Assembly (NCBI RefSeq): GCF_900114135.1 | Contig: NZ_FORY01000020.1 | Coordinates: 1-41,006, forward strand | Reading direction: 5' to 3' | Origin: Celeribacter halophilus | GTDB lineage: Bacteria > Pseudomonadota > Alphaproteobacteria > Rhodobacterales > Rhodobacteraceae | DNA length: 41,006 nucleotides | In this document: in pieces, positions 34,672 through 41,006 of the stretch | How the letters are laid out: every line of letters starts with the position of its first letter | Position numbering within the stretch: the first letter of the stretch is position 1 | The notes under the pieces: model-generated | The model's input: the letters and a program-made list of their open reading frames with translations, nothing else | The model's database searches: none | What the model was told of the DNA's origin: nothing | Position numbers and translations under genes: made by a program

Positions 34672-34730
34672 TTATTTTAGAACATAACGTTTATTGTATA
34701 GTCAACATGAAATATTTATTCTAAAAATAA
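34672..34730. promoter_or_regulatory. AT-rich inverted repeat in the divergent promoter region
   Basis: TTATTTTAGAA (34672-34682) and TTCTAAAAATAA (34719-34730) are inverted arms with one extra A, 36 bases apart, around ATAACGTTTAT. The region separates idnD-like (minus) from the RpiR gene (plus). Such spaced arms suit an RpiR or similar dimer; this is an inference. Confidence 0.5.
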
Positions 34731-34781
34731 GAAAGGCTCCATGTATGCGTTTAATCATACCGAGGAGAAGGAGGTTAAAGA

Positions 34782-35630
34782 ATGCAGATGAAGTATGACG
34801 ACAGCAGTGATGAAGCATTCGAAGCCCTGCGTGAGCAAATTGCAGAGGACTATGAAGGGCTAAGCAAACGGCTTAAGCTGATCGCCGACTTCTCATTGCA
34901 GGACCCATCAGCCATTGCGTTGAATACGGCTGCCAGTTTGGGCGAAGAAATCGGTGTCGCCCCCTCGGCTCTCGTGCGCTTTGCAAAGCATTTCGGGTTT
35001 TCCGGTTTCTCGGAGATGCAGGCGATCTTTCGAGACCACCTGCAGGTGAGCTCAACCTCCTACAAAGAACGCATCCACGCCTTGGCCGAAAGCGGCGCCA
35101 CACGCGATACTGGCGAGATGACGGATCGTTTCATTGAGGCGGGAATTGCCTCTTTGAGAGATCTTCAACACTCTATCTCACCTGAGCATATTGAAACGGC
35201 CGCCAAGCTTATGGCCGATGCCCGCATTGTCCATATCCTCGCCCAAAAGCGTACATTTACGGCCGCAACATATCTTGCCTATAACCTATCCCGCCTCGAC
35301 GTACCGGCCAATCTGCTGGATGGTCTTGGGGGCACGCTCGAGCAGCAAATGGTCACTGTATCACCCGAAGATACTGTTGTTGCGATTTCATTTAATCCAA
35401 GTGCGGGCGAAACGGTAGAAGCGTTCGAACGCGCGCGCGATATTGGCGCACGTACCATCGTGATTACGGATCTGGCGCGCGCTCCCTTCATTCACGCCGA
35501 CAGCTGGTTTCAGATTTCAGAAGCCAGTGTTGATGGCTTCCGCTCACTCAACGCGACCATTTCTCTTGCGCTCATCCTGGCCATTCGTGCCGGGACGATG
35601 TGCGCGGAAATGAACACCGAAAACTCCTGA
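34782..35630 (+). CDS. RpiR-family transcriptional regulator
   Basis: A 282-residue regulator with strong ribosome site AAGGAGG before the ATG. Residues about 20-95 form the HTH_6 domain (SLGEEIGVAPSALVRFAKHFGFSGFSE), whose serine/arginine pattern contacts DNA. Residues about 125-270 form a SIS domain (ARIVHILAQKRTFTAATYLAYNL, TVVAISFNPSAGETVEAF, TIVITD) that binds phosphosugars. It is divergent from the dehydrogenase/TRAP operon and 21 bases before the iolC-like gene, so it probably controls both in response to a phosphorylated sugar acid. Confidence 0.93.
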   Translation: MQMKYDDSSDEAFEALREQIAEDYEGLSKRLKLIADFSLQDPSAIALNTAASLGEEIGVAPSALVRFAKHFGFSGFSEMQAIFRDHLQVSSTSYKERIHALAESGATRDTGEMTDRFIEAGIASLRDLQHSISPEHIETAAKLMADARIVHILAQKRTFTAATYLAYNLSRLDVPANLLDGLGGTLEQQMVTVSPEDTVVAISFNPSAGETVEAFERARDIGARTIVITDLARAPFIHADSWFQISEASVDGFRSLNATISLALILAIRAGTMCAEMNTENS

Positions 35631-35651
35631 TAAAGAAGACCAAGGAATCTC

Positions 35652-37565
35652 ATGTCCAATCAGCCCACACCGCAATACGATATTATTACTATTGGTCGGA
35701 CCTGCGCGGACCTCTATGCCGACCAGGTTGGTTGTCGTATGGAAGATGCGCGTAGCTTTTCCAAATATGTTGGTGGTTGTCCCACAAACATTGCCGTTGG
35801 CGGCGCACGACTAGGCCTAAAAACCGCTCTTTTGAGCCGGGTTGGTGACGATCAGATCGGTCGTTTTGTTCGGGAAACACTCGAAGCCGAAGGCGTTGAA
35901 ACCTGTGGCCTGAAGACCGACCCTGAGCGGCTCACCGCAATGGCTTTTCTCGGCCTTGAAGATGATAAAAACTTCCCACTGCTTTTTGTTCGCAATGACT
36001 GCGCTGATGCGGCTCTGAGCGAAGAAGATATTGACCCTGACTTTATCCGCTCTGCTGCTGCGATTGTTGTGACGGGTACTCATTTCTCGAAGCCGCACTT
36101 GGAAGCCGCCTCCTTCAAGGCAATGGAGATTGCCCGCGCCGCAGGTCGCAAGATCATCTTCGATATCGACTATCGCCCCAACCTTTGGGGGCTGCTGGGC
36201 GCAGGGGAAGGTGATGTGCGTTTTGTGGCGAACCCTGAGGTTACGGCACGAGTCCAGCGCATTTTACCGAACTGTGATCTTGTCGTAGGTACCGACGAAG
36301 AAGTGCACATCGCTGGTGGTTCAACGGATACGCGAGAAGCTCTGCTCAATATCCGTAAAGTAACAGACGCCATGATCGTGCTGAAGACCGGCCCGAAAGG
36401 CTGTCTTGTTTTCCCGGCGGACATTCCGGGAGATCTTGAACAAGGTATTTCCTCTCGAGGTTTTCCCGTCGAGGTGTTCAACGTCCTTGGCGCGGGAGAT
36501 GGCTTTCTAGCTGGCTTTTTACGTGGCTATGTTCGCGACTTGCCGCTCGAAGAATGCTGCCGCATCGCCAATGCATGTGGTGCTTTTGCTGTGTCACGGC
36601 ATGGCTGTGCCCCTGCTTATCCCACATGGGAGGAATTGCAATTTTTCCTAAAACGAGGCGTTATCAATCCGCGCTTGCGTGAGGATGCTGAGCTTGAGCA
36701 TGTCCATTGGGCGTCAACGCGCCGCGGCACATGGGATAATATTTGTGCCTTTGCAATCGACCATCGCTCCCAACTGGAAGATATGGCTGCCCAATGCGGT
36801 GCAGCACCTGAGCGGATCATGCAATTCAAAGATCTTGCGGTCGATGCCATGCTGGAAGCGCGCCGTCCGGATATCCAGCTCGGCACGCTTCTTGATAGCA
36901 CATACGGAAGGCAGGCCCTTTTTCGCGTGGAGAAGGAAGGCCTCTGGATCGGCAGGCCGGTCGAGAAACCCGGCTCCCGTCCTCTAACATTTGAGGGTGC
37001 AGCATCTTTGGGAGCTGAAGTCGCGTCGTGGCCCACTGACCACGTCATCAAATGCCTTGTGTTTTATAATCCTGATGATCCCGAAGAACTCCGTCGAACA
37101 CAGATTGACCAGCTGCACCGTCTAGCCTCGGCGGCCAGAAAAACGGGCCACGAATATCTGATTGAGATCATTAGCACTCCGGAAGGCAGCAATCACCCGT
37201 CCGCCACAGCCGAAGCCATGCAACAGATCTATGCAGAGGGCATTCGCCCTGATTGGTGGAAACTGTCCGATCAAACAGAAGCTGGATGGGGCGCTGTCGG
37301 AGACGTCATAGAGCAAAATGATAAGTGGTGTCGGGGGGTTCTTCTTCTTGGGCTGGACGCGTCTGCTGAAAGCTTGGCTGCAAGCATTGCTCGGGCCGCC
37401 GCTTCACCTCATGTACGAGGTTTCGCCGTTGGGCGTACGATTTTTGCTTCAACTGCCAAAGCATGGCTGTCAGGCGACATTGGCGACATTGAAGCTCGCA
37501 CTGAAATGAAGCGCGCTTTTTCTGATCTCATCGATATCTGGATAACTGCGCGCAAGCTTAATTAA
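35652..37565 (+). CDS. iolC: IolC-DUF2090 fusion: 5-dehydro-2-deoxygluconokinase with aldolase-like C-terminal domain
   Basis: A 637-residue protein. Residues 1 to about 325 are a PfkB-type sugar kinase: IITIGRTCADLYADQVG, YVGGCPTNIAVGGARLGL, IDYRPNLWG and the anion-hole/catalytic VLGAGDGFLAGFL. In inositol catabolism IolC phosphorylates 5-dehydro-2-deoxygluconate. Residues about 340-637 are DUF2090 (FAIDHRSQLEDMA..FKDLAVDAMLEAR, SDQTEAGWG), the aldolase-like partner found fused to IolC in many alphaproteobacteria. No other iol genes (iolB, D, E, G) are in the window, so the substrate here may differ. AAGGAA precedes the ATG. Confidence 0.92.
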   Translation: MSNQPTPQYDIITIGRTCADLYADQVGCRMEDARSFSKYVGGCPTNIAVGGARLGLKTALLSRVGDDQIGRFVRETLEAEGVETCGLKTDPERLTAMAFLGLEDDKNFPLLFVRNDCADAALSEEDIDPDFIRSAAAIVVTGTHFSKPHLEAASFKAMEIARAAGRKIIFDIDYRPNLWGLLGAGEGDVRFVANPEVTARVQRILPNCDLVVGTDEEVHIAGGSTDTREALLNIRKVTDAMIVLKTGPKGCLVFPADIPGDLEQGISSRGFPVEVFNVLGAGDGFLAGFLRGYVRDLPLEECCRIANACGAFAVSRHGCAPAYPTWEELQFFLKRGVINPRLREDAELEHVHWASTRRGTWDNICAFAIDHRSQLEDMAAQCGAAPERIMQFKDLAVDAMLEARRPDIQLGTLLDSTYGRQALFRVEKEGLWIGRPVEKPGSRPLTFEGAASLGAEVASWPTDHVIKCLVFYNPDDPEELRRTQIDQLHRLASAARKTGHEYLIEIISTPEGSNHPSATAEAMQQIYAEGIRPDWWKLSDQTEAGWGAVGDVIEQNDKWCRGVLLLGLDASAESLAASIARAAASPHVRGFAVGRTIFASTAKAWLSGDIGDIEARTEMKRAFSDLIDIWITARKLN

Positions 37566-37602
37566 CCACGGGCTTTCGGTATTAAGCCAAAGCGCAGTTG
37601 TG

Positions 37603-37636
37603 GCATCTTCCCTGAGATAATCTCCGGGGAAGATGC
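37603..37636 (+). terminator. Hairpin after the iolC-like gene
   Basis: GCATCTTCCC (37603-37612) and GGGAAGATGC (37627-37636) are perfectly complementary, about 40 bases past the stop. No T run follows. Confidence 0.5.
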
Positions 37637-37683
37637 TCGTTCAGATGGTTGACTTTGAAAACGAAAGCGGACGGTGTTAATCG

Positions 37684-37759
37684 CCTATAATCGCATACTT
37701 TGCAGGCAATTTTATCGCCCGACACAACCTATAATTGCATTCGGCGTATAATGTATTGC
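37684..37759. repeat. Spaced TATAAT-containing repeats
   Basis: CCTATAATCGCATAC (37684-37698) and CCTATAATTGCATTC (37728-37742) differ at two positions and are 44 bases apart (about four helical turns). A weaker third, CGTATAATGTATTGC, follows at 37745. It could be a binding array upstream of the small gene at 37848. Confidence 0.55.
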
Positions 37760-37847
37760 TAAGAGTATAAGCATAATAGAAGTTCTTGGCGGAGGCTGAT
37801 AAAGCTTCATTATCACTTAACATTTCTGGGTTTGGGGGAATGTTTTT

Positions 37848-37952
37848 ATGTATCGTCTGTTATGTTTTTTCGGACTGCATAAATGGCGCGATAGTCACCG
37901 TATGCCCGAGCGGGTTTGCACGAGATGCGGTAGACGGGAGCGTTCTTTATAA
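37848..37952 (+). CDS. 34-residue zinc-ribbon-like small protein
   Basis: A short frame beginning MYRLLCFFGLHKWRDS and ending ERVCTRCGRRERSL. A GGGGGA ribosome site lies about 9 bases upstream and a strong terminator ends about 75 bases downstream. Cys6, His11, Cys24 and Cys27 could form a one-metal C-H-C-C site; the LL-C-F-F-G-x-H-K-W opening with a late C-x-x-C resembles the short DUF1660-type prophage/bacterial proteins. A competing overlapping frame (37786-38001) has no such features. Function unknown. Confidence 0.6.
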   Translation: MYRLLCFFGLHKWRDSHRMPERVCTRCGRRERSL

Positions 37953-38001
37953 CGCGCCAAGCAGTTCCAGTGTATTAACGATTTTATATCAAAAAAAGTA
38001 A

Positions 38002-38027
38002 AAAGCCCGGCTATATGGCCGGGCTTT
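38002..38027 (+). terminator. Intrinsic terminator of the small-protein transcript
   Basis: AAAGCCCGGC and GCCGGGCTTT form a perfect 10-base stem with a 6-base loop, followed by CTCTCGTT. It supports a real plus-strand transcript between 37565 and 38000. Confidence 0.9.
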
Positions 38028-38097
38028 CTCTCGTTAGCGACTTGAAGCGGCGAACTTTCTGGGGGGCTCGGCAACGAGCTATTGTCAAACCGTTTTT

Positions 38098-38560
38098 TTA
38101 ACATCTTCCCCCACCTGAAGGAGGGGGATTCTCCGGGATCGGGGGACCCTTTCGAGTTGACGCTTCAGCCGGGCGCTACTGCAAGAACCGTCCACGTCCA
38201 GCAACGGTGTGTTCCACCGCCGTTTAAAACAAAAGGGGAAGCGGCTTGGTTATCACCGTTTCACTCAAGCGAAAACCCAACGCATGTTGCAGCGTATCGC
38301 AACGCATTCCTCCCCGCCCTGAAGGATCGAGTATCCAGCGAGGTTGACGATGAACCTGATCTTTTATGATCATGTCCATTTTCCTGCTTCACCGTGGCCG
38401 GTTTCACGGCAGGATCAGCCCCGCCGCCAGAGCCTTCCACTCCACAAACTGACCGAGAGCGGAAGAGCCTCCGCTTTGGCGTGGCATGCCGAACAGGTCT
38501 TGCTCGAGGCAAAGAACCTGTCTGCGACAACAAGAGAGAGGTGGTCGCGTAAATTCGGAC
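38098..38560 (-). pseudogene. tnpB: tnpB C-terminal relic with right end, copy A3
   Basis: On the minus strand the frame gives VVADRFFASSKTCSACHAKAE and then ALPLSVS, the first half of the TnpB zinc ribbon. A deletion and frameshift follow, then VCGVEGSGGGADPAVKPATV and KQENGHDHKRSG, the usual C-terminal tail, with a stop at 38261. The right end (38098-38350) matches copies A1 and A2, finishing in the TTCA-loop hairpin and GAAGATGTTAA. The second Cys pair of the ribbon and the ADTNAA-type motif are lost, as is all N-terminal sequence. Confidence 0.85.
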
Positions 38561-38579
38561 CATTGTTTAAGGTGGATAG

Positions 38580-38768
38580 CACTTTGTCTGCACAAGCTGC
38601 GGCCACTTTGAAAACGCCGACACCAATGCGGCAAAGGTGATCTTGCGTCGGAACACGGCGCCTATGCTCGTGGAGGAAGGCCATAGGGTCTCCGTGGAAG
38701 CGAGAACTATCGGTGAGGCAAAGAGCCAAACCGGAAATCTCCGGCCTTCAGGCCGGGGAAGATGTTAA
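38580..38768 (+). pseudogene. tnpB: tnpB C-terminal relic with right end, type B
   Basis: The plus-strand frame reads HFVCTSCGHFENADTNAAKV and ILRRNTAPMLVEEGHR, then VSVEARTIGEAKSQTG, and stops at TAA (38766-38768) inside the terminal GAAGATGTTAA. The hairpin CCGGCC-TTCA-GGCCGG (38742-38757) precedes the end. It is closely related to the minus-strand relic at 4141-4380. It begins abruptly at 38580, 20 bases from the opposite-facing copy A3, so the two form a head-to-head pair of 3' ends. Confidence 0.85.
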
Positions 38769-38899
38769 GCCCCATCACCTCGCTGACCCGAGGGTGACAG
38801 CGCTCCGCCATCAATTTTCGCAAGACCCCATTGATTGCAATCGATATTCATGAGATATGCCAACTTGAGATCAATTATCGAAACCAAAAACTGATTTTC

Positions 38900-40444
38900 A
38901 TGGATCACATGCAAATAAATCCATTTTCAGGCGCCGTAACCGTTTTTCACGAGCGCTGGCTTCCCGAGGAGGCCACACCTGCGGGCTATGCTGCGCTGAT
39001 CGATGCCTATGCGCTCGCAACGCCCCTACCCCGGACACTTTCCGCCATCGGCCCGCGTCACAAGGTCTACGAGGCCGACGGCTGGCGTCTCTACACGCCC
39101 CGCCATGAACCCGAGGCGAGCCTTATCGGTCATCTGACCTTCGCGCTGCGCTATGAGGGGCTGGATCTGGCAGTTCTCAAGCGGCTGTTCAAGGCAACCG
39201 GCCCAGAGCCGATTCAGGCCATTGTCGAGGCCGCTCCGACGGGCAGTTACGCGCGCAGGATCTGGTTCCTCTACGAATGGCTCCTCGGCGAGGAATTGGA
39301 TCTGCCCGACGCCACGCGCGGCAATTACGCGCCCGTGGTCGATGCCAAGCTCCAATGGGATGCAGAGGGCGCCCCCTCGCCGCGCCACCGGGTCCGTAAC
39401 AACCTGCCCGGCACCCCGGATTTCTGCCCGATGATCTTCCGCACTCCGGCAATCGAAGCCTTCATCGCCCGCGATCTGGCAGCCGAGGCCCGCGCGGCGC
39501 TGGCCGAGGTGCCCGCCGATCTGCTGGCGCGTACTGCGGCCTTCCTGCTGCTCAAGGATTCGCGGTCGAGTTTCCAGATCGAAGGCGAGAACCCGCCCCA
39601 GGATCGCATCCGGCGCTGGGGCCAGATCATCGGCGAAGCCGGGCGGCATCCGATCGACCGGGCAGAACTCGAACGCCTGCAACGCATCGTCATCGGCGAT
39701 GCCCGTTTCGTCCATCTGGGCCTGCGGCAGGAGGGTGGGTTCATTGGCGAGCATGACCGCGCGACCGGCGCCCCCCTGCCCGATCACGTCAGCGCCCGGC
39801 ATGAAGACCTGCCTACGCTGATCGCCGGGCTCGAAGCCTTCGACCGCGATATCGCGCCGGGGCTCGACCCTGTTCTGGCCGCCGCCGGCCTCGCCTTCGG
39901 GTTCGTCTATATCCACCCGTTCGAGGATGGCAACGGGCGCCTGCATCGCTACCTGATCCACCACGTGCTTGCTGCACGCGGCTTCAATCCGCCCGGGCTG
40001 GTCTTTCCGGTGTCGGCGGTGATCCTCGAACGCATCGACGCCTATCGGCAGGTGCTCGAGAGCTATTCGCGTCGACTGCTGCCCCATGTCTGCTGGCACC
40101 CAACCGATCGTGGGAACGTCGAGGTGCTGAACGACACCGGCGATTTATATCGCTTCTTCGATGCCACGCCCCATGCCGAATTCCTCTTCGCCTGCGTGGC
40201 CCAGACAATCGACTATGACCTGCCAGCAGAGACGCGGTTCCTGCGTGCCTATGACGGGTTCAAGTCCCGCGTCTCGGGCCTGATCGACATGCCCGACCGC
40301 GTGCTCGACCTGCTGTTTCGCTTCCTGCACCAGAACGGTGGCAGGCTTTCCGGACGCGCCAGAGCGAAGGAGTTCGCCGCTCTAACCGACGAGGAGGCCG
40401 ACCGGATCGAAGCCATCTATACGGAGTTGCAGGACGAGTTCTGA
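38900..40444 (+). CDS. Fic-domain protein (class II-type, putative AMPylator)
   Basis: A protein of about 514 residues; Met codons at 38900 and 38909 are both possible and no clear ribosome site helps; the frame opens at a TTG at 38831. The Fic core HPFEDGNGRLHR (His339) carries the catalytic His, the acidic residue and the phosphate-binding GNGR. The N-terminal part has SSFQIEGE (Ser224 to Gly229), matching the (S/T)xxxE(G/N) inhibitory helix of class II Fic proteins, so activity is probably held off until relieved. It transfers AMP or a related group to a target hydroxyl in known members. The gene is GC-rich compared with the AT-rich flank and sits just past the tnpB relics, suggesting transfer. 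No antitoxin gene is seen. Confidence 0.92.
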   Translation: MDHMQINPFSGAVTVFHERWLPEEATPAGYAALIDAYALATPLPRTLSAIGPRHKVYEADGWRLYTPRHEPEASLIGHLTFALRYEGLDLAVLKRLFKATGPEPIQAIVEAAPTGSYARRIWFLYEWLLGEELDLPDATRGNYAPVVDAKLQWDAEGAPSPRHRVRNNLPGTPDFCPMIFRTPAIEAFIARDLAAEARAALAEVPADLLARTAAFLLLKDSRSSFQIEGENPPQDRIRRWGQIIGEAGRHPIDRAELERLQRIVIGDARFVHLGLRQEGGFIGEHDRATGAPLPDHVSARHEDLPTLIAGLEAFDRDIAPGLDPVLAAAGLAFGFVYIHPFEDGNGRLHRYLIHHVLAARGFNPPGLVFPVSAVILERIDAYRQVLESYSRRLLPHVCWHPTDRGNVEVLNDTGDLYRFFDATPHAEFLFACVAQTIDYDLPAETRFLRAYDGFKSRVSGLIDMPDRVLDLLFRFLHQNGGRLSGRARAKEFAALTDEEADRIEAIYTELQDEF

Positions 40445-40580
40445 GGCGTTGCACCTCACCCGAACCGCTGCCCAGCCTCGGTGAACGTGTAGCCGTTGGC
40501 GATAATGGCCACGATGGCTGGCCTCGGCACGTAGTTCCTGATCTGGCGCGGGGGGCCCTCACCTGACAATTACAGACCTT

Positions 40581-41006
40581 TCACGTCGTGCCTGTTTTAA
40601 ATTTCACAATGAAAGTCGTGCCCTCTCCCAAGGTGCTTTTGTAACTAATCGTCGCGTTATGCTGTGCTAGGATTTGGCGACAAATATGCATGCCAAGCCC
40701 TGTTCCACTCGCAGGGCGGGTGTCGGAACTGTCGACCTGTGTGAACAGGCCAAACACCTGATCCTCAGCGCCTTCAGGAATGCCTACGCCGTGGTCTGTG
40801 ACGGAAATTTGCGGACCGCCTTCTGTATCGCTCAACTCGACTTCGACCTGCCCGCCGGGATTGGAAAACTTGAATGCATTCGACAGTAGGTTGGCCATGA
40901 CGCGGTCAAGCTGTTTGCTATCCCCCTGTACAATACAGGCATGATCTGTCGACGTCGTGAACGTCAATCTGACATCTTTATCTGCGGCATAGCTTTGATA
41001 GCTGTT
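40581..41006 (-). CDS. Histidine kinase, C-terminal ATPase part (runs off the window)
   Basis: The last 142 codons of a sensor kinase, open to the window edge. The HATPase domain shows the N box (RVMANLLSNAFKFSNPGG), G1 (DHGVGIP), the F box (VFGLFTQVD) and G2 (GTGLGMHICRQIL). The sensing part and the dimerisation His lie outside. No partner response regulator is visible downstream in this window. Confidence 0.93.
   Translation of the reverse strand, partial: NSYQSYAADKDVRLTFTTSTDHACIVQGDSKQLDRVMANLLSNAFKFSNPGGQVEVELSDTEGGPQISVTDHGVGIPEGAEDQVFGLFTQVDSSDTRPASGTGLGMHICRQILAQHNATISYKSTLGEGTTFIVKFKTGTT

Noticed and set aside
37603-37636. GCATCTTCCC/GGGAAGATGC hairpin as another IS200/IS605 end
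   Set aside because: It shares only the GAAGATG core; the TTCA loop, scaffold and TTAA are missing, so it is treated as a simple terminator-like stem.
40460-40560. Minus-strand frame ending GYTFTEAGQRFG after the Fic gene
   Set aside because: Looks like a short gene remnant but is too short to assign; no start or domain.

Overview
The window looks like Rhodobacteraceae (Roseobacter-group) DNA. The evidence is moderately high GC, the TRAP-transporter and dehydrogenase content, a Hint_2-type hedgehog/intein protein, a fused CysNC next to CysD, and several decayed IS200/IS605-type tnpB ends. I cannot tell chromosome from extrachromosomal replicon. No rRNA, tRNA, CRISPR array or prophage was seen.

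Layout. 1-9.1 kb is an accessory patchwork. It holds a transposon right end cut by the window edge, a secreted peptidoglycan-binding-like protein, gamma-glutamyltransferase, a tnpB relic, a secreted esterase, a 1.5-kb gene-poor stretch with a three-copy TCGTACA-type repeat and a duplicated gene start, a Hint protein, a second transposon right end and a LysR relic broken at that end. 9.1-12.4 kb has an Asp-rich autotransporter, a small secreted protein and an unknown ORF. 12.5-24.2 kb is the most distinctive part. Two divergent, tightly overlapping operons encode three related alpha/beta hydrolases (one fused to an SGNH-like C-terminal domain), a formylglycine-generating enzyme, a type I sulfatase with a degenerate RTX tail and a sulfotransferase-like protein. 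Two glycosyltransferases follow, one carrying a C-terminal transposase-OrfA-like helix-turn-helix. 25.1-28.1 kb holds cysNC and cysD, which make APS/PAPS, divergent from a LuxR-type regulator. 29.4-37.6 kb is a polyol or sugar-acid uptake and oxidation locus: TRAP DctPMQ, a mannitol-dehydrogenase-family protein, an L-idonate-dehydrogenase-like enzyme, an RpiR regulator and an IolC-DUF2090 fusion. 37.6-41 kb has a 34-residue zinc-ribbon-like ORF, two head-to-head tnpB relics, a Fic protein with a class II inhibitory motif, and the C-terminal part of a histidine kinase that runs off the window.

Working together. The central region can be read as a sulfated surface-glycan module. CysD/CysNC supply PAPS, the sulfotransferase-like protein would use it, the glycosyltransferases would build the glycan, and the FGE-activated sulfatase plus hydrolases would trim sulfate or ester groups. 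That link is an inference from co-location and family chemistry; no experiment is implied. The TRAP locus is a separate, self-contained catabolic unit with its own regulator.
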